In this document: in pieces, positions 47,208 to 60,228 of the stretch
Numbering within the stretch: the stretch's first letter is position 1
Layout of the letters: each line of letters begins with the position of its first letter
Assembly: GCA_030760725.1 (NCBI GenBank)
Contig: JASWHV010000005.1
Span: forward strand, 92,882,622 to 92,946,621
DNA length: 64,000 nucleotides
DNA from: Neostapfia colusana
Lineage: Eukaryota; Streptophyta; Magnoliopsida; Poales; Poaceae
Direction: 5' to 3'
Notes under the pieces: generated by a model
What the model was told of the DNA's origin: nothing
Databases searched by the model: none
The model's input: only the letters and a program-made list of their open reading frames with translations
Translations under genes and position numbers: made by a program

Positions 47208-50200
47208 GTAGTGAGTGCGTGTGATATATCCTTGGGTTCGAAAGAAGCAACAAAAGCAGAATGAGCATGAGAGTTTGGATCGCAAAACCTGGACCGAGTG
47301 ACTCGTTCATGCAAGCTTCCAATGATTTGTTGTGGAGGATGACTTTTGAGTACTCGGAGGGGAGTAGACACTTCACAAGCACCTTATTCTTCATGTTCGG
47401 ACCTTTGATTAGGAGAGCTTGTTGATTGAGGAAGGTCCGAACCAGCAGTAGTGACTGTTGGTGCTGGTTGTGGTGCAAAATCAGCAGCTTGATCGTTATT
47501 TACTTCCGAGTTTTCGGGCAGCAGCACCACTTCTTCATCTTCTTCAATAAAAATACTCTCCCTCTGCGGATATGGATCCGGACCTGCAATATTGGAGCTA
47601 GTACTTGGGCTAGCTTCATCAAAAGAAACCTCGCAAGTCTCCACAATTTTGTTAGTGTCAAGTAAAAGCACACGGTAGCCTCTAGTATGAGATGGATAAC
47701 CAAGAAACATTCCATCAACAGATCTAGCTTCAAATTTATCAAGATTACCATGTTTCTTAACAAAGCATTTGCAACCAAAAACACTAAAGTGTGTAACACT
47801 AGGCCTATGTCCAAACTGGAGCTCATATGGGGTTTTTCCAAGCTTAGCACGCAAGAAAACACGTTTTGAGACATAACAAGCGGTTGCAATTGCATTAGCC
47901 CAAAATTTCCTAGGAGTTTGATATTCATCAAACATAGTCCTAGCCATCTCAACTAAGGTCCTGTTCTTTCTTTCTACGACACCATTTTGTTGTAGTACAT
48001 AGGGTGAAGAGTATTGATGATCTATTCCATTTTCAGCACAAAAGTGAGCAAAGGATTTGTTTTTTAAATTCAGTTCCATTATCACTTCTAATTGCTTTTA
48101 ATGATCCTGGGTGATCAATAGATAATCTAAGAAATAAAGTTCTAAAATGACTAAAAGTTCCATTCTTAGATGCCATAAAATAAACCCAAGAATATCTGGA
48201 ATAATCATCAACAATCACAAGCACATACCATTTACCTCCGAAGGATTGAACACGTGCCGGACCTACTGTGTCGAGATGTAAAAGTTGTCCCGGTTCAGCT
48301 GTCATGGTCATTGTGAGAGGAGCACGTGAACCTGCAACAAACTTAGCATGTCTACAAGAAGAGCACACAATATCATTGTCCTTTTTAAGCTTCGTCAGCC
48401 CACGTATGCGATCGAGAGCACTAACACGAGTGAGATGATCAAAGCCTATGTGACCAAGTCTACGATGTAAAAAATATAGATCCTTTGTATCATTAGCAAC
48501 TAGACACCGATGCTTAGAAGTTGACAAATCAAAATCAGCTTTAAAAACTCTTCCAAACCTAGACATGTTAAACAAAAGCTCACCTTTTGAATCTACAACC
48601 TTGCAGCAATTTTTAGCAAAGCTAACCTCTAGATTTTCATCAAGCAATTGTGAAACCGAAAGCAAGTTGTATTTCAAATTTTTAACAAGTGCCACATCTT
48701 TCGAAGTGTAGAGATTGTTTACTCTAACCGAAGCTTTAGCAATTATGGGAGTAGAAGAGTTATCGGCGAAAGTAACATTTTCTATACGTGACACAAAAGA
48801 GAGAGAGGAGAACCACTCTTTGTTACCGGTCATGTGGCTTGAGCAACCTGAATCCACAATCCAAATGTTCTCCTTCCTCAAACGTGAAACATACACAGCA
48901 GCACAATACGTCGATGACTCAATACTGGGGTTAGTTAAAAGACTTTTAGGAATCCAGTACTGAGTCACACGACGTCCAGCAGGAATAACACGCGAAAGCT
49001 GAGAAGGTACAGCAGGTTTATGAGCCAAACATCGAAAATTTTTGTTCCCAACTACTGACTTAGAAGATGTGTTATATGTAGCACAAAAAACAGTAGGTCC
49101 AGGAGCAAGTTTTTGACTCATTACAGCAGGTTGCAAGCTCCGAACATTCGGTCTAGCAGATTTTGCTTGGTTGTTATGTGATCTAGCAAGTATTCTTTGT
49201 TACTTATCGCGTTTAGCTAGTCTATAATAAAAATCCATGACATGACAATCTCTACCACAGTAGGTACAATGAAAAATAAACTTATTATCATGTCTAGATG
49301 AGCAAGCAACACATTTATTAGAACCCGAATGGGACAGTACTCCTGCAGATTTGAAAATCACCTCTTTTTGTCTAGGAGCTGTTTGAATCAAACCGCTTCC
49401 TAATGACTTTACAACTTTGTGTGGGTGTGCCTTAGCATGAGCATGAGAATTAAAACCTAAACCAGTTTTATCATTACAAGACTTGGAAGAATTCAGCAGC
49501 AAGTTTAGGTTCTTATTTGCATTAGAAAACCGATCTAGTGTCCTATGCATGTCATCAAGTTTATTGGACAGATCAAAGCAGTTTTCACATGAAGTTTTTC
49601 CTTTTAGTTTGCAATTTGAACAATATTTAACTTCATGCACACGTAAAGCATTGTTCAAAATAGAAATCTCATTCATAGCATCATTTAGTTTCTTATTCAG
49701 ATCATCACATGAAGAACAATGCAAATCAATTGTAGAACAACAAGCATCTTTCAAATTTTTATCATTAAGTGCAGCAAGCTCTTTGTTATTTTCAATTTCA
49801 AGTTAAAGTTTATCAAGTGTAGATGCGTGTGCACTTCTTAAAGAGGATAATTGTTCATAAATCAAATCACATGAGGAACAAGAATCATCACTAGGAATCA
49901 AAGTTTTTAAACGATTAATTTCAGATTCTAGTGATTCAATTTTAACAGCATTGTTCCTAAGTTTTTTATCCTTTTTCTTTAATATAACAGTGGCACGAGA
50001 AATAGCATCACACATTTCTTCGCAAGTGGGACATACCTCTTCATCGTCGCTGTTGTGTTCTGCCTCCTCGGAGCTTGAACTTGACTTGCTCGCCATGCAG
50101 CACATATTTGCCATAGCTTCTTCATCTTCATCACTACCGGTGTCCACATCACTTGAGCCGAAATCTTGAAGTGCAGAGATCATACTATGCACTATGTTGC

Positions 50201-51152
50201 GCATTGATAAATCTTTCTTCTTCTTATTCTTTGCAAACGATTTCTTCGGCCTTGTTTGCTTTTCTTCACGTGAAGTCGGACCTGAAAGGTTAGGGCACTC
50301 TGTACGAAAATGTCCTGTCTTACCACATTCAAAACATCATTGAGGTCCGGAGCTTCCTCTCCTTCTAGTTCTCACATTTTGCAATGCTTTTGAGAACCGA
50401 GTAGAGATGAGTGCAAGCTCCTCCTCTGGAAACTCTTCAATCTGTTCAAGGGTTAGAGAGGACAGCAAAGAGAGTGCACCACTAGATGATGATTGACTAG
50501 AACTAGACATGTCACGTTGCGAAACAAATGCAATAGACTTGTTGGGGTTTTTATGTGAGATGATGTCAATTTCATGAGTTTTCAATTTAGAATAAAGCAC
50601 GTCTAAAGTAAGAGAACTCATGACAGTAGATTCACGAATAGATGTAACTTTCATCTCCCAAATTGACATATCTAATGCTCCTAACAATTGTCTAGCATTT
50701 TCAGCATTTGAAAAGTTAACATTTACACTACGCAAGTTGCTGAGAATTTTATTAAAGCGAGCAAAAAGGTCGTCAATTGACTCACCGGGTTGCATCTCAA
50801 AACACATGTATTCTTTCTTGAACATATCTTGCCTTACCTCCTTGATCGTATTGGATCCTTCATGGTAGTCACAAAGAGCTTTCCAAACATCATATGCAGA
50901 TCGGAGGTGTGCAACACGGTCGAAGTCGCTTTGAGTCAATCCTTGGATGATCAAGTTGCGAGCCTTATTGTTGTTGTCAACATCTCTCATGTTCGCAGCC
51001 GTAACTTGATCGTTGGGTGGTACATCGAAGTTCCGGTAGACCTTTTCCCATATGGAGAAGCCTTGCGCCTGTATGTAGGCCTCCATCCGCGCCTTCCAAA
51101 CCTGAAAATCGATGCCATTGAACACACAAGGTTTTGCGGAGTACTTCTCCAT
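47208..51152 (-). pseudogene. D gag-protease-integrase fragment
   Basis: Gag starts at 51152 (MEKYSAKPCVFNGIDFQVW) with a copia Gag domain to about 50480, then a stop (TGA, 50337-50339) just before the CCHC knuckle CFECGKTGHFRTEC. A Cys-rich, coiled-coil-like region (50204-49200) follows, with stops at 49803-49805 and 49200-49202. Protease has DSGCSSHM near 48852. The pre-integrase zinc motif (HRRLGHIGFDHL..CSSCRHAK) and integrase core (DTVGPARVQSF, then RSDNGTEF) come next. A one-base insertion in an A run near 48065 shifts the frame, and integrase continues (NGVVERKNRTLVEMA) to about 47384. B then interrupts pol before RT. The gene is dead. Confidence 0.92.
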
Positions 51153-51199
51153 GATGGTTAGTCAAAACACGTGCAAATCACAAAGATTAGAGCACCTTG

Positions 51200-51211
51200 G
51201 CTCTGATACCA
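51200..51211 (-). promoter_or_regulatory. Primer-binding site of D (initiator Met tRNA)
   Basis: On the minus strand TGGTATCAGAGC, extended by CAAGG, follows the 5' LTR after two bases. It lies only about 50 bases before the gag ATG, so the leader is very short. Confidence 0.93.
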
Positions 51212-51213
51212 AT

Positions 51214-52838
51214 TGTAGGATCGAAGAGCACATGAAAAGCTACCAGAGGGGGGGTGAATGGTAGATTAAAACTTTTCACAGCGGAAACAACAAAAACCCC
51301 TCAGCAAAAATCAATCGGTTAAAGAAACCGTGTGTGCAAGTGTTTTAAAACGTGTTCAACCATGAAAAATCAAGTAGAGAAGTAGAGAATCAAGTCACGG
51401 ATCTAATGCAACAAGAATCACTTGAAAACACAAAGTAAAACTTGAGATGCGGTCAAAACATTAAACGAAAATCAATATGTTCTACCCGATATAAAACAGA
51501 TCTGCAACGCTGCAAAGAAACTCGTGTATCTCAAAAACTAAAAATCCGAAGCTCGTGAAAATTTCATAGATGATAGATAATTGAGTTGTGAAGACAACCC
51601 AAAAAGAATCACGTCAATCGGATCTGTAAAACTCGAGTTATGAATGAAACACCGAAGCAACGTCGGTCTGTCCAGAAACTCAGCGAGAAAGACTTGACGG
51701 AAAACAAGTCGGACGAACAAGGCACAAAAACTCCTCGAAACTATGAACTTTATTCAATAGAAACACAAGAGGAACAGCCCAAAGTTCTCTACCCATGAGA
51801 GCTCTGTCCTCCCTTGCTTTTATAGTCAGCCCTCAGGCTAAACAATCCAATCTAGGACTCCTACTCCTAATTGGACTCGTATCCTAACTTACCATAACTG
51901 CTCAGTACTCTCCTATTCACAGATAGAAGCAATCGTGAGACTTCCAAACATCTTAGGAACGTTCTAAACATTCCTAAAACAACTCAACTTCATGCCTAGC
52001 ACGAAATCCTATCATAACCAACTCAAATCTTCCATATTTGAGCCATATCCGACTCAGCCTCGGCCTGAGTACGCAATCCAGCCGGTTGGACCTTTCCGAC
52101 CAATTCTTTACGTCTACTTCTCTTCATCACGCCTTGGAACAATGTTGCCACGTCCATGCACTCCTTGCACACGTGCAAACACCTTTCAACGACGTACACG
52201 CAACCTTCATATGCACTGCCCTTGATCCAAACATGCTGCGCGACCTCCCGATCAACTCAACCACAGCTCCTCCCGAACTTGGTTGTTGGAACCACATCTC
52301 CTCCCTGAGACTAGTCCAAGGATCCTGTCACCAGCCATGTCTTGAACTCAAGCAACACCTGCACATGAATAAACAACCAATTCTTCCGAGCACAAGTCCT
52401 CGACTTGACTCACGTTAGTTCGAAAATCACAACACCTTACATGAGCACGTCACATAAGCATGTTGCAAACCATATCAAATGATAACAACCATAACCACCG
52501 AAACACACCAAAAACTTAGCAAATTAATACTAAGCAAACCTTACCATAAAGCAAGTTTGAAACATTGCGAGTTAAAAGCAAAAAACAAGACGCTGCAGTT
52601 CTACGAGTTGAACTTCACGGGAGCTCCCTAAAAACAAGCTCTGGACCTCACAGAAGCTCTCCGGGCCTTGCAGGAGCTCTCCGGACCTTGCGTCGGACCT
52701 TGCCAACACTTGGCGGACCTAACAAAGAACTTGTCGGACCTTGCCACAGAAGAATGTTTTGTCAATATTCAAAACTTTGAATGTTAATGCTAACTTTTAT
52801 CCTAATTGCCAATGTATTCAGCACACATAGGTCTCACA
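51214..52838 (-). repeat. 5' LTR of element D
   Basis: This 1625-bp LTR pairs with 27673-29294 and differs by a few percent, more in its first 400 bases. The CCGGACC-type motif cluster is at 52641-52745. ACTAC at 52839-52843 is the right target duplicate. Confidence 0.95.
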
Positions 52839-52843
52839 ACTAC

Positions 52844-54392
52844 ATACTTCTGGATCTTTGGAAACCGCTTTGCCGAGATACAATGTTTGACGCTCGTGAA
52901 GTGGAGAGTCCAAATTAACACTCCTGTTCTCGATGTCCACAACAGCCTTATGGAAAGTCAACCATGATATTCCCAATATGGCATTGATTCCTTGATCTTC
53001 AAGAATAATGAGGGTGGTAGGATAAATTTTTCCACCCAAACAAAGTGGTGCTCGAGAAACGACTTCATTAGTCGATATGTCTCCACCTGGCGAATGAATA
53101 AGGTAAGAACCTTTTGTGGTAGTTGTGGAGATCTGATCCTGAATCACCATCGCACCAGAGTTATGTGTCGCACCAGAGTCGAATAAAATGACAACCGGCT
53201 TGTCATTTTAGGTGAACCTGCCGGCAAGAACAGGTCCTCCCTTTGGCAGATCATCGACTGACACATAATTAACTGTTCCCACTTTGGACATGGCTTTTCT
53301 TTGCTGTCCAAGATCACTCTTTGGAACTGGACCCGCAGACATAATGTTGCTGCTTGGTTCAGTTGCTTCATTGACGTTGAGTTCATTGCCAATATGAAGT
53401 GGGACACCACTCGGTTCAGCTGAGAAATCACCGGAATCATCTTCAACATCTTGAGGAAAATAACATTCTGGTGCACCTTGTTGATACTGAGGTGCATGAG
53501 AAATAAGTTGCTGCTGCGGTGGAGGTGAATAAAACCTCTGGGGAGTAGAAGAGTCGTCATACTCCCAGAATGACTGCACCTCTTGTGGAACCTCTCAACC
53601 GGAAGGGGAACGGATTACCAACCGATACTTCAGAGGTAGATAATTGCATTCATCCTGTGGTGAATCCCTCTCCCTCTTTTCTTTAAGGTAGAGATTGGAA
53701 TAATATTCCTGAGTGATAGCACAGCTAACAAACTCATCAAAATTCTCTTGGCTAACTTGAGTCAACTCACATCGCAGCCTAGCAGTCAGCCCTTGGTAAA
53801 AATGATAACCCCTCATGGATGGTGATTTCACATAATCAGGGACATATTGAGCTAAGCGATTGAATTCCTTCGCATACTCAATAACACTCATTTCCCCTTG
53901 CTTTAGATTCCAGAATTCATCCAGACTGGTGTGCATTACGCCCGCAGGAACGAAGCGAGCACGAAAGCTTCCTGGAACTCCGCCCATGTAACATGATGCC
54001 CTGCTGGTTGGATAGCAAGGTATTCTGCCCACCATGCTCCAGAAAAAGCCGTGAAGCTGCTGAGCGGCAAATAGAGTCTTCTGGAATTCATCACATTGAA
54101 TCAACCCAAACTTGAACTCAATGACATGTAACCAGTGATTTGCTTCACAATGGTCAGCCGCCTCGGAGAATACCGGCAGTTGTGTCGCCAAGAAATCCAG
54201 ATAAGTGCTCAGGATTGCCATGTGATGCTGAGCTTCTCTATTTATGCCTTGCTGAACTAGAGTTTAGATAATTTCATTCATATTCACCATAATTTCCACC
54301 AATCAGGTTGGCGATGGCCCTTGTGATGAAGTCGAGTCATTCCCACCTCGACTCGAACCTCCAAGCTCCATTTGAAAATGTGCGCGTACCAT
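52844..54392 (-). pseudogene. Element C gag and protease pseudogene
   Basis: Read leftward from ATG at 54392 (MVRAHFQMELGG), this is a gypsy Gag with stops near 54267 and 53595. Its core (DFLATQLPVFSEAADHCEANHWLHVIEFKFGL to CAITQEYYSNLY) parallels that of B. No CX2CX4HX4C knuckle is visible where B has one (near 53470 only a lone ECY remains). A stop at 53208-53210 precedes the protease motif LFDSGATH (about 53163-53186). Part of the protease after it is deleted and replaced by a short echo of the motif. Protease then continues (HSPGGDISTNEVVSRAPLCL) to the D insertion at 52838. Confidence 0.88.
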
Positions 54393-56076
54393 ACTGCACG
54401 AAACAAAATTTTGAGTTAATCAAAATTCTATCTCAGTAGTGAGTAAAGATAAGTAAAACATGAACAGGTCATGAACTTTATGGAAGCATAACCACATTCA
54501 TGTTTTAAACAAATCTTAAGTATGCTAAACTAATCAGCTGGACTACCATGACCAGTTCACACAAACTCCAAACTTTACTCATGTTAACTACAGATTATTT
54601 ACTTGAGTTCAACACCAAAGTTTTAGTAAACTTCAGTATCTTTCCAACGAGTACTTATATGCCTCTAGATCATTTCTGGATCAATAGTTATGATTGCTCA
54701 AAGTTGTCAGAATTGCTGGATAAAATTTGCCAGCATCTCCTTTGTATGTGGCTAACTTTATCACGGTTGTATATGCAAATACAATAAGAATCTGAATAAA
54801 CTTTGAAGTACAACAATGTTGAAAATTTCATAACCTTTCCAACAGTGTATCATAGGCTCCTTAAGGATTTTTCTACAGGAAGTTATGGCTTAAAAACAGA
54901 AATGTCCAGAGAGGTTTTTGCTACTGTCCTGGTTCTGAACAGTTTTCCTTCAACTGGACTTTTCACCAAATTAACCTGTAATTTTGCTCTGGAAATCTAC
55001 AATGATGTTGTAGAGAACCTGAAAATATTTCCAGAAATGTATCATACACCTTAATTGGTTAAATATACTCAGAGTTATGCTCTGTTAAAGTCCAGCAAGA
55101 ATTCCAGCCAGAAACAAAGCACTCTGTTTTTGAAATCTTTGAAGCCTAGTCATGCCCTCATTTGAATCTTAGCTCAAAATAAGAGTTCAGTAACTAATAT
55201 TTGTTTCAAACTTCCATTTTTAGTTGATAGTTAGTTCATGAATCTTTTGTTCATAGGGAAGAGGTTATTAAGTGTAGTACGGTGTCGATGCACCGTAAGA
55301 ACATGTCGGTACTACGTTGCCTCACCAAAAGAAAAATCCTAACCGGATTATACCGGCATATACGTATTATCAGTGGCACTAAGACGGTCTCTCGCACACG
55401 TGTACTACACGGGATACGTACATGGTTAGTACCTGCAGAAGAACACTCAATAGTGGTGCACCCAAAGGTTATTTTCATTTCAGGCAGTTCCATAATTGAA
55501 AGTAAATACAAACGCCTGTATCATTGCCATACGGCCGTCCTTGGGTTAAGCCACGTCTCAAGGTACGTGATCGTGTTTTAACACCACATGACGGGGAACC
55601 CGAGTATATCATGAATGGGTCATCACGGTTGGGAATGTTATCAACCCAACAGACACCACCTACTGCCCTGCAGGGCATGCCGATGGCAAGCGCTGCGTAT
55701 GTCCTCCTAGGCTATTTCTAGAAGAACACACTATCGCGTTACTGACCACACGATGGGGTCTCCACTTTCTTGCCTAATGCACGCTAGGGATCAGCGTTTC
55801 ATATGAACTCAGGAACATTAAGAGTCCAAGAGTTTCATATTAACGTCTCACACCAAGCTGTGAGACCTATCCCTGAACCACTTTCCTCGTCAGGGGAGCT
55901 AATCAAAATTGAACCGCTTTCGGTGCCGTTCCTTACCATGCTTACATGAGCGTAAGTGCATCGTTACATAATCAAAATTCAGAATTATAACAAGTATGTT
56001 AGTCATGCCACTTAAGTAACTATACTACTACAGTCCTTATGTGGGCCTAATACAGTTGTGCGCTATTACCAATGCG
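54393..56076 (-). other. Untranslated leader of element C
   Basis: This 1.7-kb leader lies between the PBS and gag. It shares blocks with the B leader, including ATGTCGGTACTACGT (55303-55317) and CTTTCCAG-rich sequence, but has no frame equivalent to the 314-residue ORF of B. It is about 1 kb shorter than the matching interval in B. I see no insertion. Confidence 0.75.
55278..55297 (-). promoter_or_regulatory. Leader hairpin of C with TCGA in the loop
   Basis: TACGGTG-TCGATG-CACCGTA can form a 7-bp stem with a 6-base loop. It lies six bases from the ATGTCGGTACTACGT block, in the same order as in B (42522-42560). Stem bases differ from B on both sides. Confidence 0.5.
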
Positions 56077-56088
56077 GCTCTGATACCA
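56077..56088 (-). promoter_or_regulatory. Primer-binding site of C (initiator Met tRNA)
   Basis: On the minus strand TGGTATCAGAGC lies three bases (GCG) after the 5' LTR, as in B. Confidence 0.95.
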
Positions 56089-56091
56089 CGC

Positions 56092-59000
56092 TGTGAGGGC
56101 CTGGTCCCAATCACGGGGTTGTGCCGCCTCGCCTGGGAATCGCATGGGTGGTGCCGTGTTATGCGGCACCCAACAGCATACATATAAGGAATAATGTATT
56201 ACATAAATCAAAAGCGGAAGCTTACAAATGTCCTTTGTAAATAATTACATAAAATAGCTACAGCGGAAGTCTATACACAGCTCATGTCGAATAACTAGTG
56301 AGCATCCGAGAAGAGGTCCAGCCCGCGGACTCCTCTCGCTAGCAGCACGAAGACATGGCAGCGGCTTGGTCCTCCATGTGTAACATGACTCGGAAGTCTC
56401 CGAGTCTCACTGGACAACCTTCTTTATACGTGTCGATATTAACCTGCAAAACCACTCATATAGCAAGAGTGAGCACAAAGGCTCAGCAAGACTTAACCGT
56501 CTCTCCTAAAACATGCAACTCTACATTAAAGTAACTTAAGACCTAAACATATAATATGCAAAAAGACTCGCCTACGAGTTCATCCTTAACTTTCAGATTT
56601 TAGACATAATAGTAGTGACCTTGCGCCCAGCAACATTGGAACTCCACAATCAAACAATAAACGCTTCATTCCAATGTTACTCCCAAGGTGGAAAATAACT
56701 TTAGTCTGCTCTATCTCTACTTCAAACAGGGTTTTCATGCAATTTACAATAATCGTAGCAGCAATTAAAACTTTTGCAAATTGTTCCCACACAAGTTAAT
56801 TACTACGTCACAACACTGGAGCAAGCGGTACTCAATAACCACGAGGGACGGTGATTCGAATCAAACACTGCCCGGATAGATCGACACATACGCCCTCCTA
56901 TGACGACCCAAATCTGGCGTCTTTCATTACGTCGTATGTGGCAATCTTTCACAGGACACTCGACTGTAGAACCGGTCGCGCCGTCTCGGGCTCATAGGTC
57001 TAACGAGATGATGTGGTATGCCTTTACAATCCAGTTAACCTGGTACATCGGTTTCCTGGGTCCCATATAGCAGTAAGCATCCGGTACACAACTCAATACT
57101 TGCTCCTGGATGAGGCACACGCATCGGTCCTTAACCGACACAGGCAGAGCTACTCGACCAAGACCTCGTCTTGTCGCTTCCTACCCTCCTGCCAGGTCTC
57201 ATATATATAAATGCAAACTTTAGATTGCCTCTTTTCCAATCACACTTATGTAATCCTAAACTATAGCTCGCGAGTAGATTCCAACTACTCGTCTTCTACT
57301 GGATGTCCTAGCCTATTTAGCATGGCCTTATTCTATAGCAATGACACCTTTCTACCCTTGACACCAGGGTTCATTTTGGTCATGCAAGTGGAGTATAAAA
57401 CATCCTTGACCTAATGAACATACAAACTCGAACCATAGTAGTGAACAAAGTAAAAAGTTTACAAAATAGCTTAAATGCAAACCGGATCTTGCCTAGGTTT
57501 TGCAGGTGACTAAAGTCAGATAATTGTGAAGTTAGTTGCTGATGACTTGAAGCTTAATCACTGCCCCTCTTGCTCCTTGATCTAAGCATAACTTCTCCTT
57601 CACTTTTCCACGTTTAATCACTACACGTTATGAATATACATATATGTTTAATTGTAAAACTATTGCTAACAAGTGCTAAAGACAAGTTTAAAACTGGAAC
57701 TCTGTTTAAGAATTTAAAATGACAATGGTGCTAGTGATTTTGGTTTGGGTTGAAGTACTATGATCAAGTGATAAGTGGGGTTCATCTCTTGGTGGTGATC
57801 ACATAATGAAGTTGAACAGAACATTACTGATCCAGGGCTCCAATGGAGCTGGAAATTTTCTGGTGAGTTCCTTGTCACAAGAAAGTCATCTGGACCAAAA
57901 CTTAGAATTTTGCACTGAGTAGATCACTCAGAACAATTCCCTAAGTATTTAGGCAAAAAGGAATTAATTCTGAATAAATTTGCACTTTCATGCAAATTCA
58001 AGTGATCTACAATTTCAAACATAGCTCAGGGAGCATTCATGAATTTTCCATGGATTTTTGGAGCTAATAACTGCCCAGAACTGAATTTCCAAGTTTTGGA
58101 AATTCTCTGAAATTGTTTCTGTATTCATTTGAACACAGAAAATTGAAATTAGAATTATCCTAACTAAATCAACTCCAAATGAGCTGAAATTTTTACAGGA
58201 GTTCACTAATAGCCTATAGAATATTCTGGCAAAATGTGGCGAGTTTTGGATGAACCAAACTCCCTCAAAAATTCTTTTGCTGAAAAGCTTTAAAGAATTC
58301 TCCAGAATTAAATAATGATTTTTATACAAATTGGGTTGCATATTTGGATAGAGTTTTTCAATCTGAATCCAAACTAATTTGAATCACTAAGTTTGGAGCT
58401 TCCTAGCATAAGTTATGCCCTCCCAAAGTTTGAATCAAATCTTCTATTTGAAATAAACCGGGGAAATGTTTAAAAGTCTGACAGCGGGTCCGGGGATGAC
58501 GTGGCGCCGCGGCGCACACGGGGCTATAGAGTTCCCCCCCCCCCCGCACAGTCACAAACTGATCCGGTGCAACAGAAGATCCCACTCCCCTGCTACCAAC
58601 GCTGACACGTGGGCCAGCCCCGGCTTCGTCTACCTCCAGCCACCCGCGCTCCCGCGCCGCCGAGCTCGCCGGAGCTCTCGCCAGGAGGGGGTTCCCGTGC
58701 TCGGAACTCGCTGATTTTCGCTGCCCACACGTATTCTCGTGCGAGGAACACGTTGTCGGTCTTATCTCAGATCAAAGATGGCCAGAACCCTAGGCGCGAC
58801 GGTGACAGTGGCTGCGGCATCTCCGGCGACGTCGCTAAGGCGTTACGCAGCACCAAACATGTCGCCGTTTGCTCATACAGCACCACTGCACCGAGGAGAA
58901 CATGGATCCAACCTCGGATCTCGCTAAAACTCACCGGAAGTATGATCTCACCATAAAGCTAGGTCAAAAATCCGGCGACAATCGAAAAACTCGATGAACA

Positions 59001-60228
59001 GCGGCTTTGCTCGACGGTTCTCGGTGTTTCTTGATCCTATGAACTCGCACAGAGGCATAGAAGGTGTATTCTACGTTGTGTGTGGAGTGGTTCAACGTGT
59101 GAGATGAATTTGCTGAGTTTCTCCCTTCGGCTATTATTGTATGTCGACGGCAAAAAGCAAAATTCCGGCGAGCACCGTTCGTGACAGGCTGCCGGGGTTG
59201 CGGTGAAGCAAGAAGAGGTCTAGGCGCACGTTTTTGCTTTTGCAGCTCGGTGGGAGAAGCCCTGTGGCGGCGGGGCGACGATTTCTTGTCGCGGCAGCCT
59301 CACCCTGCGCTGTGGAGGGAAACTGATCTCAAAGCCGAGGTTCCCGTGGAGCTAGCGCCTGGTTTTCGCTTCGGGCACGCTGAGGGAGGTCCGGTGGTGC
59401 TGTAGGGAGGCTCAGCTTGGCGTGCAACTCGTCGGGCTGGCCGGGCGCCGATGAACCGAGCGTTTTCTTCCGTGAGGCAGCAGCTCGGCGAGGAAGGCAC
59501 AGGATAACGACGGCAGCTGTGGGAGGTGGCTGTGTGAGGTGACGTTCTCTCGGTGGAGTCGATATGGGAATGGGAAAACCGACTCCGGGGCAGCTCGGGA
59601 GCTGGCGGCAACGTTGCCTCAGTGGCGCATGCTGCATTCGGCGCCTTCGAAAGAAATCAGAGGAACCGGTTTGTTTTGATTGGGGAAGTCTGAACAGGAA
59701 AACAGAGACTTGTGGGTTAAGTCTTCCCCCTCTCCATGACAATTGGGCCCCACTCATTTCCTCTCTTAATATCCAAATTTTGGCACATTGCAAAAACTTC
59801 AATCCTGTGGAGCTCAAATCTGAACACCATTTGGCAAATTGACAAGTTTACCTCAGTTTCAAATTTCAATTCAAATTTCAATGAAAATTCACATGTCCCA
59901 TTGATATACATATCAAAGCACCTCCAAATTTTCTCAACATTTGCCTTCCTCATAATTTGGACCTGAAGAATTTGAATATGCCATCTGATTTTTTAGTTGG
60001 CCCATGGAAATGAGAGTTTTGAACCAACAGTTTGGAACCCTCATTTTTGAAATGGCCACCTTATGATTGAAGGGAACAATTTAGTTCAAAGACTAATTTA
60101 AACTCCTTTTGCACAGGACCATATTCACATGTTTATGAAAGTTTTTTTGCAAGTCCCAATTCTTGAAATTAAACTCAACTTTATTCACAACTTAAGTTTT
60201 GCATTTACAAGTTTTTGGGACTTTTACA
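56092..60228 (-). repeat. 5' LTR of element C
   Basis: This 4137-bp LTR pairs with 19896-24031. It carries the 18-base block at 56838-56855 and a run of twelve C at 58534-58545 where the other LTR has five. ACCTC after its end is the probable right target duplicate (left is ACATC). Confidence 0.95.

Larger units (their letters stand above)
27673..52838 (-). mobile_element. Element D: Sirevirus-like Ty1/copia element interrupted by B
   Basis: D is on the minus strand, 9.7 kb once B is removed, with 1.62-kb LTRs and the target duplication ACTAC. Order is gag, protease, integrase, RT, RNase H, which is Ty1/copia. Several traits point to the Sirevirus lineage. These are a long Cys-rich, coiled-coil-like Gag C-terminus; repeated CTCCCCCTT (polypurine) motifs across the 3' non-coding region; clustered CCGGACC motifs in the LTR; and the Met-tRNA PBS. 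LTRs differ by a few percent. The coding region has in-frame stops and a frameshift, and B is inserted between integrase and RT, so D is dead. Confidence 0.92.
19896..60228 (-). mobile_element. Element C: decayed Ty3/gypsy chromovirus hosting D and L
   Basis: C runs on the minus strand from LTR to LTR. Without its insertions (D and L) it is about 14.5 kb with 4.1-kb LTRs. It has a PBS (56077-56088), a PPT (24032-24048) and gag, protease, RT, RNase H, integrase and chromodomain in chromovirus order. ACATC (19891-19895) and ACCTC (60229-60233) flank it; one mismatch suggests a mutated 5-bp duplication. LTR divergence of several percent, many stops and two later insertions mark it as the older member of the nest. 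Gag lacks a recognisable zinc knuckle and the leader lacks the extra ORF found in B, so C is a related but distinct family. Confidence 0.93.

Noticed and set aside
58534..58545. Run of twelve C in C 5' LTR (five in the other LTR)
   Set aside because: Most likely homopolymer slippage or a sequencing artefact; no functional context.
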